Positions 27,245-33,278 of a stretch of 64,000 nt of DNA are shown here, one piece after another (the first letter of the stretch is position 1; each line of letters begins with the position of its first letter). This stretch comes from Paenibacillus sp. FSL R5-0912 (GTDB lineage: Bacteria > Bacillota > Bacilli > Paenibacillales > Paenibacillaceae), in NCBI RefSeq assembly GCF_000758605.1, contig NZ_CP009282.1, positions 434,001 through 498,000 of the forward strand, read 5' to 3'. The notes below the pieces were generated by a model. That model ran no database searches and had not been told where the DNA came from. It saw only the letters and a list, made by a program, of their open reading frames with translations. Made by a program: the position numbers and the translations under genes.

Positions 27245-27700
27245 GAGTAGGTCCTCCTAACGGATAAACTCCACATGCGGTATATAGGAACACCGCTTAG
27301 CGGAGCTGCGATGTTTGCGGTTTCATTCTCATCTTATTGTGCTACTTTCCGGCAGGGTAATCAATTCATACTTTCGTGCAATCCGTTCGCAAAACGGTAT
27401 GATTCAGCAGGGAATTCATACAGAACAATCATAAATTATCCGGGTGAGGCCGGAGGAACAAAATATCTTTAGAATTAATAAAAAAATTAAGGATTTAGGT
27501 GGTTGTATATCATAGAAATGGGTAATTACTTCTATATTGTGTTATAGGATTAAATCTATTTAGTATATTTAAACTAATTTGGACCGATTGAAGATGAATT
27601 GGAATTATTTATACAAGCCATTGGCAATTTTAGCTAAGGGTCCTCACGATTTAACATAAAAAAATCCCAGAAAACGACACACTTTTCATGTAAGATCTTG
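27245..27700. other. AT-rich intergenic region between odhA and the sinI leader
   Basis: No gene is visible. The region must contain the odhA promoter on the minus strand, but I see no good -35/-10 pair. CCGCTAAGCGG at about 27294-27304 is a small dyad. The distal part (27470-27660) is very AT-rich. A degenerate Spo0A-like core (TGTCGTT, minus strand, about 27674-27680) lies just before the sinI -10. Confidence 0.5.
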
Positions 27701-27706
27701 TATAAT
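27701..27706 (+). promoter_or_regulatory. Candidate -10 of the riboswitch-sinI transcript
   Basis: TATAAT at 27701-27706 is a perfect -10. The -35 position (27678-27683, CACACT) is poor, which suggests an activator-dependent promoter. In B. subtilis sinI is activated by Spo0A, and only a degenerate box is seen here. A transcript from here would include the aptamer at 27761. Confidence 0.55.
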
Positions 27707-27760
27707 GTTATTGCGGAGAACGGTTTCATCGATTCTTTCAGATCCTTTCATGTAAAGGGT

Positions 27761-27845
27761 CCAGTAAAGGGTAAACCTGCCGAAAGACAGGGGCACAAAG
27801 TCTCGGATCTAAAGTAGAAATACTATGATGGCCGGACTGCCTGGG
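27761..27845 (+). promoter_or_regulatory. Cyclic di-GMP-I riboswitch (GEMM) upstream of sinI
   Basis: The conserved blocks occur in order: AAAGGGTAAACCTG, CGAAAG (GNRA tetraloop of P2), CAGGGGCACAAAG, GGATCTAAAG (receptor side), TACTATGATGGCCGG. They align along the whole length with known class I c-di-GMP aptamers. The base corresponding to G20, which separates c-di-GMP from cGAMP variants, falls within GGG at 27769-27771 and is G, so c-di-GMP is the predicted ligand. The aptamer ends about 15 bases before the sinI ribosome site and no intrinsic terminator intervenes, so control is probably at translation initiation. A hairpin (GATCCTTT/AAAGGGTC, 27741-27760) precedes it. Confidence 0.92.
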
Positions 27846-27872
27846 GACGCGAAAATTCTAGGAGGAGATTTC

Positions 27873-28022
27873 TTGGATAAGTCCAACCAGGGGAATGACG
27901 AACTGCAGGCAGTTGATCTGGATTTAGAATGGGTGCATTTGCTAATGTCTGCTAAGCAGGCTGGCATCCAGGCGGACGAGATTCGGCGTTTTTTTAGTGA
28001 AAAAGCACTCCAGGCGATGTAG
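27873..28022 (+). CDS. sinI: SinI-family antirepressor
   Basis: A TTG start at 27873 behind AGGAGGAGA gives 49 residues. LDLEWVHLLMSAKQAGIQAD-EIRRFFSEK matches the SinI dimerisation helices (B. subtilis has LDQEWVELMVEAKEANISPEEIRKYL). SinI binds SinR and frees its targets, including tapA-sipW-tasA. Here the gene has its own promoter and a c-di-GMP riboswitch leader and is convergent to sinR, whereas in B. subtilis the two genes are tandem. It ends in TAG, followed by a strong terminator. Confidence 0.88.
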   Translation: MDKSNQGNDELQAVDLDLEWVHLLMSAKQAGIQADEIRRFFSEKALQAM

Positions 28023-28047
28023 GGCATTCAGCATTGTACGGATACAT

Positions 28048-28090
28048 ACAGAAGAGGGCACAGCGGTGTACACGCTGTGCCCTCTTCTGT
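28048..28090. terminator. Terminator of sinI (probably bidirectional)
   Basis: ACAGAAGAGGGCACAGCG (28048-28065) pairs perfectly with CGCTGTGCCCTCTTCTGT (28073-28090), a stem of 18 base pairs with a seven-base loop. Confidence 0.85.
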
Positions 28091-28115
28091 TGGAATTTAC
28101 ATGTTGTTTCGGGGT

Positions 28116-28166
28116 CCCCGCAAAGTACCTGAGTAATCATCGAAGCTGCTGCCTCACTTTGTGGGG
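28116..28166. other. Stem-loop beside the sinR stop codon
   Basis: CCCCGCAAAGT (28116-28126) pairs with ACTTTGTGGGG (28156-28166) with one G-T pair, closing a 29-base loop (begins ACCTGAGTAATCATCG). There is no T-run on either strand. The long conserved-looking loop and GGGG-rich stem are unlike an ordinary terminator; it may be a structured 3' UTR or a repetitive intergenic element. Confidence 0.5.
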
Positions 28167-28171
28167 GTATT

Positions 28172-28516
28172 TCAGTTATCCTTCTGCTCCAGCCGCCATT
28201 TCTGATAATCAAGAAACTCCTTGAATTCACGTTTGCTTATACCAGAGGCCATCGCATCCTGTACCAGCCTGAACCATTCTCCATCAAGAACCGGTTCTGC
28301 AGTTTCTGCAACTCCGCCATACAGTAATACGTGAATGGATACTTGAAGTGCATCGGCGATTTTTTCGATAAATTGAATGGAGGGGTTGGATTGGATATTC
28401 CGCTCAACATTACTTAAGTATGATTTCGCCACGTCAGCCTTATCCGCAAGCTCGGATAAAGAATAACCCTTCTCCAGACGGAGCCTATGGATGCGGCTTC
28501 CCATGTTATCTGACAC
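28172..28516 (-). CDS. sinR: SinR-family repressor
   Basis: From GTG 28516 (GGAGGG ten bases upstream) the product has 114 residues; ATG 28504 is an alternative. The N-terminal helix-turn-helix (LRLEKGYSLSELADKADVAK-SYLSNVERNIQSNPSIQFIEKI) is nearly the same as SinR, and the C-terminal SinI-binding part (LVQDAMASGISKREFKEFLDYQKWR) is equally close. SinR represses matrix genes by binding GTTCTYT sites, which are present upstream of the tapA-like operon at 31970 and 32118. A long palindrome covers its own -10. Confidence 0.93.
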   Translation of the reverse strand: MSDNMGSRIHRLRLEKGYSLSELADKADVAKSYLSNVERNIQSNPSIQFIEKIADALQVSIHVLLYGGVAETAEPVLDGEWFRLVQDAMASGISKREFKEFLDYQKWRLEQKDN

Positions 28517-28536
28517 GATTACAACGCCCTCCGTAC

Positions 28537-28576
28537 TTTTTGTTATCAGTATAACAAAAATTCGCAAAACCGACAA
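28537..28576 (-). promoter_or_regulatory. sinR promoter with palindromic operator
   Basis: On the minus strand TTGTCG (28571-28576) and TATACT (28548-28553) are separated by 17 bases. The perfect inverted repeat TTTTTGTTAT-CAGT-ATAACAAAAA (28537-28560) spans the -10 and the start site, so a dimeric regulator binding there would block the promoter. Confidence 0.7.
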
Positions 28577-28615
28577 AAATCATTGTTCCTGACGGAAGCT
28601 GGCGGCAGTGGAGAG

Positions 28616-28662
28616 ACAAAACGGCATATCCAGCCCGGATGAGGGAGGATATGCCGTTTTGT
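28616..28662 (-). terminator. Terminator of the tapA-like/sipW/tasA operon
   Basis: ACAAAACGGCATATCC (28616-28631) pairs perfectly with GGATATGCCGTTTTGT (28647-28662). On the minus strand the stem ends in CGTTTTGT. Confidence 0.82.
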
Positions 28663-28680
28663 GTATATAGTTTAATAGCC

Positions 28681-29271
28681 TTATTTGGCTTCTCCCAAAC
28701 CTTGCGTAGCATTGAATGTCCAGTTCAGCGCCAAGCCGTCACCCTGGAAGATATTCTGATCCTGTGTATTGTCAACGAATTCGAAAGCAATCTTGAAGGT
28801 TTTGGTTTGGGTAGCGGCGATGCCTCCCGGCAGTACACCCGCCGTTACGAGATCATAGCTGGATGTGTTCTTCAGATCCTTCAAGGAGATTTCGGACAGC
28901 ACATGGCCGGTAAGCGGCCCGCTGGTGTAAGAACTGTCGAGAAGTTTGATTTTGAAGTGATCTCCAAGATCCTGGCCGGCATTATCTCCCTTCGCATCAG
29001 TTACGGTGTAGCTGGTAGCCAACGTGAGGAGCTTGATATCCAGAGTGCCGTCATTGGACAAGGTGAACGTGCGTACGGTGTAATCACCCGGTTTCAGATT
29101 GGTCAGGGCAACAGGTGTATTGAAGGAAGAGCCGAGCTTCAGCGTACCTGCCGCGAAGGTTGCCGTGCTGGTTGCTGTGGAGCTGAAGTAAGCGAAGGTG
29201 CCCCCTCCGATTAAAGACAATCCCAGTGCTGCCGATGCTACGCCAAGACCCAATGTTTTTTTGATACCCAT
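28681..29271 (-). CDS. tasA: TasA/CalY-family biofilm fibre protein (paralogue 1)
   Basis: The 196-residue precursor starts MGIKKTLGLGVASAALGLSL, followed by IGGGTFAYFSS. This is the SipW-type signal, with cleavage expected after the Ala so that the mature protein starts at Tyr-Phe. The rest is the TasA/camelysin beta-sandwich (LKLGSSFN, LTNLKPGDYTVRTFTLSNDGTLDIKLL). TasA forms the amyloid-like fibres of the biofilm matrix. It is shorter than B. subtilis TasA (261 residues) and nearer in size to B. cereus CalY. It is the last gene of the operon, behind AGGAGGAAATTAATT. Confidence 0.9.
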   Translation of the reverse strand: MGIKKTLGLGVASAALGLSLIGGGTFAYFSSTATSTATFAAGTLKLGSSFNTPVALTNLKPGDYTVRTFTLSNDGTLDIKLLTLATSYTVTDAKGDNAGQDLGDHFKIKLLDSSYTSGPLTGHVLSEISLKDLKNTSSYDLVTAGVLPGGIAATQTKTFKIAFEFVDNTQDQNIFQGDGLALNWTFNATQGLGEAK

Positions 29272-29312
29272 AATTAATTTCCTCCTCGAGTATATTATGT
29301 TTTTTAAAGATC

Positions 29313-29319
29313 AGAGAAC
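29313..29319 (-). promoter_or_regulatory. SinR-type half-site between the two tasA genes
   Basis: AGAGAAC here reads GTTCTCT on the minus strand, a full match to the SinR consensus GTTCTYT. A single seven-base site is weak evidence by itself. Confidence 0.3.
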
Positions 29320-29340
29320 AGGAATGCGTGACAGGGCAGA

Positions 29341-29937
29341 TTATTTGAGGGCGCCTTTTTCCTGATTGGCATCGAAGTTCAGGGTAAGGGCCAGCGTATC
29401 GCCTTGATAGTAGTTTTGCGGCTGGAAGGTTTCCTTGAAGGCAAACTGTACGCTCAGCTTATCTGAGGTGCCTGCCTTGATGCCCCCATTCTCTACACCA
29501 AAGATTCCGCCGAGAATTCCCTTAGCTACAAGATCCGGACTTTGCTGCTCAAGGTCGGCCAGTGAAATAACCAGGACAGGCGAAGTAACTTTATCCTTGT
29601 TAATAAGGAAGGTTACAATAATATCGTCTTTGAGATTATGGGAGCTGTTATCCCCCAGGGCATCTGTAATGACAGATGAGGTGCGCAGAACAACTTTGGG
29701 AATATTGAGGGTCCCGTCATTTTTCAATTTAAAGTCTCTTTTGATTGTATCTCCCGGCTTAAGATTGGTGAGATTGACAATAACGGAGGGGTCCGAATTC
29801 AGTAATAAAGTTCCGTTGTTAAAAGAAGCTGCAGTGGTGGAAGTGCTGCTGAAGTAAGCGAAGGTTCCTCCGCCGACCAGGGTTAATCCGAGTGCTGCCG
29901 ATACAACGCCGAGACCTAATGTTTTTTTAACGTTCAT
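29341..29937 (-). CDS. tasA: TasA/CalY-family biofilm fibre protein (paralogue 2)
   Basis: This 198-residue protein is a clear paralogue of the one at 28681: the signal region (KKTLGLGVVSAALGLTLVGG, then GTFAYFSST) and the blocks NLKPGDTIKRDFKLKNDGTLNI and NYYQGDTLALTLNFDANQE line up along the whole length, while the middle differs. The expected mature start is again Tyr-Phe after SipW cleavage. Two tandem copies could build mixed fibres or act as major and minor subunits, as with TasA and CalY pairs; which role each plays is unknown. The ribosome site is AAAGGGATGAACAA. Confidence 0.9.
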   Translation of the reverse strand: MNVKKTLGLGVVSAALGLTLVGGGTFAYFSSTSTTAASFNNGTLLLNSDPSVIVNLTNLKPGDTIKRDFKLKNDGTLNIPKVVLRTSSVITDALGDNSSHNLKDDIIVTFLINKDKVTSPVLVISLADLEQQSPDLVAKGILGGIFGVENGGIKAGTSDKLSVQFAFKETFQPQNYYQGDTLALTLNFDANQEKGALK

Positions 29938-29957
29938 TTGTTCATCCCTTTCTCATC

Positions 29958-29964
29958 GTTCTTT
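29958..29964 (+). promoter_or_regulatory. SinR-type half-site upstream of tasA paralogue 2
   Basis: GTTCTTT at 29958-29964 matches the SinR consensus and lies 21 bases before the tasA-2 ATG. It may add local control within the operon; chance is possible. Confidence 0.3.
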
Positions 29965-30037
29965 TATTGTCTTTGCCTGTCTTCCGGGAAAATTTATTGT
30001 TGCTCCGCGTTTCGTAAACGGGAGAGGACAATCAAGT

Positions 30038-30634
30038 TTATTGCACAATGTCTGGAAGGGTATCCGTTCCGCCGGTCACCGCTGTCCCTGCATTCTTCTT
30101 CTCCAGTGCCGCAACGGCTTTCCAGGAGGAATACAGTGCGTAGAGCAGCAGGAGCAGCCCGGGGATAATCATCAGCATTACACTTCCGGCTTTGGAGACT
30201 GCGAAATTCATGGCATATCCTACATAAGGGACGGTGACGCCGGTATATTGGCCTACCACATTTGTCGAGCTGACCGCTGAGGTATCGGCTGCATCGTTAT
30301 TGTCCCCTTTGGTGGTATAGCTGGCCTCGCCTATGGCACTGTTTATTGAAGCATCGACCACACGGTGTGTAATCAGGAGGTTATCGGGATTCATGAATGT
30401 AATCACATCGCCTTTTTGAAAACGGGTCATATCCCCGCCCGGCTTAATCGCTACAATAGATCCGGTCTGGATGCCCGGCTCCATGGAACCGGATAACACC
30501 GTCTTGATCTGATAGCCAAAGAAGGAAGGTTCGCCTCCGGAAGCTTTAGAGATGACTACTGCTGTTACCAGCACCAGGAAAATCATAAATATCAGTGTGG
30601 ACAATGTGGTGCTGATTATCTTTTTGATGCGCAT
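30038..30634 (-). CDS. sipW: Signal peptidase I of the ER type (SipW)
   Basis: ATG 30634 gives 198 residues. There is an N-terminal span (about 8-29), then the catalytic region with SGSMEPGIQTGS (nucleophile Ser) and LITHRVV, in which His replaces the usual bacterial Lys. This Ser/His arrangement is the mark of SipW/ER-type enzymes. A C-terminal span lies at about 150-172. It processes TasA and TapA in B. subtilis and here should cut the two TasA paralogues and the tapA-like product. The ATG comes one base after the upstream stop, and its ribosome site lies inside that gene's last codons. Confidence 0.93.
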   Translation of the reverse strand: MRIKKIISTTLSTLIFMIFLVLVTAVVISKASGGEPSFFGYQIKTVLSGSMEPGIQTGSIVAIKPGGDMTRFQKGDVITFMNPDNLLITHRVVDASINSAIGEASYTTKGDNNDAADTSAVSSTNVVGQYTGVTVPYVGYAMNFAVSKAGSVMLMIIPGLLLLLYALYSSWKAVAALEKKNAGTAVTGGTDTLPDIVQ

Positions 30635-30635
30635 A

Positions 30636-31922
30636 TTATTCCCCGCCTTTGCTGATATCAGATTGTGGAGCAGGTGTAGCTGTAGGTATAGCTGTAGCTG
30701 TAGCTGTAGCTGTTGGCTGCGCGGTATCTGTACCGCTATCCGGGAGCTCCGCAGTTGGTTCTGCCGCTGGAGTCGCCTCCGGAAGAGGGGATTCCGGTGC
30801 CGGTGTGGCAGGCGGAGCAGTAACCTCTGCATCCGGTGAGGGTGCAGGAGCCGGCTTTTCACCCTCAGGAGCTTCTATAGCAGGTTCTTCGATGGTCTTA
30901 TCTTCTCCAGGAATGCTGGTTGCGGGCGGATTATTCTTAGTGTCTTCCTGCTCCAGTTTCAGAGCTTCGGCTTCTTCCTGCTTTTGCTTCTCCAGCGCGA
31001 GCCGTTCCGCTTCTTCAGCCTTGGCTTTCTCCTCCAGCGCCGCCTTCGCTTCAGCAATGTGTACCTGCTGTTCCTGCAGCGTGGTGATTGTGGACGATAG
31101 GTTGTCTCTGGAGGCTGTTAATTCTGCACTTAACTGATCGTAGCTTGACTGTAAGGCGGATGATACATTGGGGTCTGCATTGTAGGCTCTGGCCATGAAT
31201 GAGAAAATCGGTTCCTCGGCAGGGAAGCCGAAGCTTTCTTGCCGGAGAAGTACCCGGTCAGGATTACCGGTCGGCAGCGAGCCGCCTAAATCATGAATCG
31301 TATTCAGATAATGCACAATGCCCGTTAATGTATCCGTCAGGGATTCCGACAGCACCCCGCTTTGATGGAGACCTTCCTGTAGCTGTTCGAAGAACTGGGC
31401 GTCACGGATTTCCAGGCAATTAGGTTCGAGATTTACCATATATCCTCCGAGTTGATGCAGAATGGCTGCTGCACTGCCAATTTCCTGCAGAATTTGCTGC
31501 CAGATACCTGCATTGAAGCTCAGCTGTGTATCCAGTGCGTTAACTGTATCGCTTGCCAGCCGGATTTGTTCTGAGATCTCACTGGAGACCTGATCCAGTT
31601 CCTCCGCTGACAGTTCTTCAGAGATCGGGGGAGTGGTATAGTTTCCGCTCGGAATGTGGCTGCCAAGAGAGGATTTCAGTTCGATAATTGTTCGGACATG
31701 TCCGCTGAACTCTGACAGCAGCTGTTCAATCTGACCCGGGAATACGGAGCAGAGCCCGATAGAGGTGATCTGTTCCTGCGAAGTGTTGTACTCTCCGTAA
31801 GTACTGCCAATCTGATTGGATGTATACATTATAAGGACAGATACAGCCATACCGGATTGCAGGATCCGAAGACCGAGTTTCGTGTATTTCCGTTTACGCC
31901 GTTTGGCGGATCTGGGGTACAA
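30636..31922 (-). CDS. TapA-like SipW-dependent matrix/anchor protein
   Basis: The 428-residue product opens with a basic stretch (RRKRKY), one hydrophobic helix and GSTYGEYNT, which resembles the SipW cleavage motif (GGTxAxF). The next part (about 45-290) is helical with a Cys in GLCSVFPG. A charged coiled coil (about 300-335, EEKAKAEEAERLALEKQKQ) and a Pro/Thr/Glu/Ala-rich tail ending in an AT-TA dipeptide repeat follow; the DNA there repeats GCTGTA. Its position as first gene before sipW and tasA equals that of tapA, which also has a charged C-terminal tail. Sequence similarity to TapA is not evident, so this is a positional and architectural call. Confidence 0.65.
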   Translation of the reverse strand: MYPRSAKRRKRKYTKLGLRILQSGMAVSVLIMYTSNQIGSTYGEYNTSQEQITSIGLCSVFPGQIEQLLSEFSGHVRTIIELKSSLGSHIPSGNYTTPPISEELSAEELDQVSSEISEQIRLASDTVNALDTQLSFNAGIWQQILQEIGSAAAILHQLGGYMVNLEPNCLEIRDAQFFEQLQEGLHQSGVLSESLTDTLTGIVHYLNTIHDLGGSLPTGNPDRVLLRQESFGFPAEEPIFSFMARAYNADPNVSSALQSSYDQLSAELTASRDNLSSTITTLQEQQVHIAEAKAALEEKAKAEEAERLALEKQKQEEAEALKLEQEDTKNNPPATSIPGEDKTIEEPAIEAPEGEKPAPAPSPDAEVTAPPATPAPESPLPEATPAAEPTAELPDSGTDTAQPTATATATAIPTATPAPQSDISKGGE

Positions 31923-31969
31923 AGGTAGGCCCCCCTCTCATGGCTTACTGATTAATATTCGTTATATTC

Positions 31970-31985
31970 GTTCTTTATTAAGAAC
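31970..31985 (-). promoter_or_regulatory. SinR-type operator, proximal
   Basis: GTTCTTTATTAAGAAC is a 6-4-6 palindrome (seven-base arms CGTTCTT/AAGAACG) about 50 bases upstream of the tapA-like gene. One arm is a full match to GTTCTYT and the other matches six of seven. Confidence 0.7.
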
Positions 31986-32117
31986 GTTTTCGTAATGAAA
32001 TCATACACTGCGGACCCATGAAAAGAAAAATGTCAATTTCAGCGAATTGTTCGCAATAAAGCACGAATACATCTAATTATCTTTAGTTTACTTGACTTAT
32101 CGCTGTTTTTCACGAAT

Positions 32118-32133
32118 GTTCTTTATTGAGAAC
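32118..32133 (-). promoter_or_regulatory. SinR-type operator, distal
   Basis: GTTCTTTATTGAGAAC differs from the proximal operator by one base. The two start 148 bases apart, close to 14 helical turns, so two SinR tetramers or one bridging tetramer could loop the DNA. The interval (31986-32117) contains a further dyad GCGAA-TTG-TTCGC, and I cannot fix the promoter. Confidence 0.65.
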
Positions 32134-32136
32134 GAA

Positions 32137-32183
32137 AAAAGGTTATGCTATCCGCATGACAAATACGGATGGCATAACCTTTC
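32137..32183 (-). terminator. Terminator of the 72-residue gene
   Basis: GGTTATGC and GCATAACC flank ATCCG/CGGAT around a short loop. On the minus strand the hairpin is followed by CCTTTTTTC. It lies next to the distal SinR operator. Confidence 0.78.
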
Positions 32184-32257
32184 CATTTGTAGTGAAGTCC
32201 ACTCCTTAAGGAAGCTTCTCTCCGCGTGAGCTGACGTACAGCTATAAGCTATAACTT

Positions 32258-32476
32258 TTAGAATCCGGTATGGTATTTTTTGTCACTGGAGGAGCGGTGT
32301 TTCGTGCCTTCCTTATCCTTCTCCTCCTGCTTCTCGAGGGTCAGATCCTCAACCGGAATCGGATCTACATTCTGTTCGCTTTCGTCAAGGTCGAATAAGC
32401 TTGGCTTGTCCGTGGGGTATTGCTCGGGATGGTCACGTTCGTCTCTTATCGGCTTCTTGTCGTCACTATGGCTCAT
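32258..32476 (-). CDS. 72-residue acidic hydrophilic hypothetical protein
   Basis: The product (MSHSDDKKPIRDERDHPEQY...) is made almost wholly of charged and polar residues, without Cys and with few hydrophobic positions, so it is probably disordered. GGGAAGTG upstream is a fair ribosome site and a terminator follows about 75 bases after the stop. I do not recognise a family. The 236 bases upstream to the PadR gene hold nothing else except that gene's terminator. Confidence 0.6.
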   Translation of the reverse strand: MSHSDDKKPIRDERDHPEQYPTDKPSLFDLDESEQNVDPIPVEDLTLEKQEEKDKEGTKHRSSSDKKYHTGF

Positions 32477-32649
32477 CTTAAGTTCACTTCCCTTTCGGAA
32501 TATTTGCAGGGCAAGGATGGGGAATGTGCTAGAGAATCCTCCTGAGCCTTGCCGGCAGTTTGCTCCCTAATAAACACAATACGGGCTTATTAAACACAGG
32601 GACTTGTAATAAACCGCAGGTTCCGGTGTGAACAGGCTTTGGAAATGAA

Positions 32650-32699
32650 AAGGAGGACTGCCCCGGCTGCCTGTAACGGCGGCGGAACAATCCTCCTGA
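32650..32699 (-). terminator. Terminator of the efflux-padR operon
   Basis: AGGAGGACTG (plus strand) and CAATCCTCCT form the outer stem with GC-rich interior. On the minus strand it ends in CCTTTTC. Confidence 0.7.
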
Positions 32700-32712
32700 A
32701 ATTCTATATTTA

Positions 32713-33273
32713 TTACGGAATGATCGGGCTGCCTTTGTCACTCAGCCTGCGGGCGGCCACATCCTCATAGAGCCGCTTCAGCCATTTCAGCTCTGTCAGG
32801 CTATGCTCATACCGGCCGTACATCAGATGCAGCGCCGAGCGGGGCACAACGGAGATATGCTCCTCGTATACCTGGTAGGCGAAGTTAACCTGGTGCTCCG
32901 CTTCGCGGATGCGTTCCTCCAGCAGCTTCTCTACCTTCTCCTGGTCAATATAGCGCGAGAGTGCCAAGGCCATGTACAGCGGATGATACAGGGGATCGTT
33001 CTTCTTGATCTGCTGCAGAATGAGCTGTTCCATTAATTCCTTGCCTTTATCCGTAATCCGGTAGATCGTTTTATCCGGCCGGTCTGCGCTGTGGATGACC
33101 TCTACAGCTTCAATATGCCCGCCCTCTGCCAGCTTGTCGACAGCATAATACAAGGAGCCCATCTGCAGCTTAATGATCTGGTCCATCGTGCGTTCCTTCA
33201 TGACGAGTGTAATTTCATAAGGATGCATATCCCGTTCCAGCAGCAGCCCCAGAATCAGCAGCTTCATGGACAT
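32713..33273 (-). CDS. PadR-family transcriptional regulator
   Basis: This 186-residue protein has the PadR winged helix (MKLLILGLLLERDMHPYEI, MGSLYYAVDKLAEGGHIEAV, DRPDKTIYRITDKGKELM) and a C-terminal helical dimerisation domain of the Vir_act_alpha_C type. PadR proteins usually repress a linked efflux or detoxification gene and release DNA on binding the drug. It follows the MFS pump by five bases, so both belong to one transcript. The palindrome in the pump promoter (34850-34865) is its likely operator. Confidence 0.9.
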   Translation of the reverse strand: MSMKLLILGLLLERDMHPYEITLVMKERTMDQIIKLQMGSLYYAVDKLAEGGHIEAVEVIHSADRPDKTIYRITDKGKELMEQLILQQIKKNDPLYHPLYMALALSRYIDQEKVEKLLEERIREAEHQVNFAYQVYEEHISVVPRSALHLMYGRYEHSLTELKWLKRLYEDVAARRLSDKGSPIIP

Positions 33274-33278
33274 GATGC

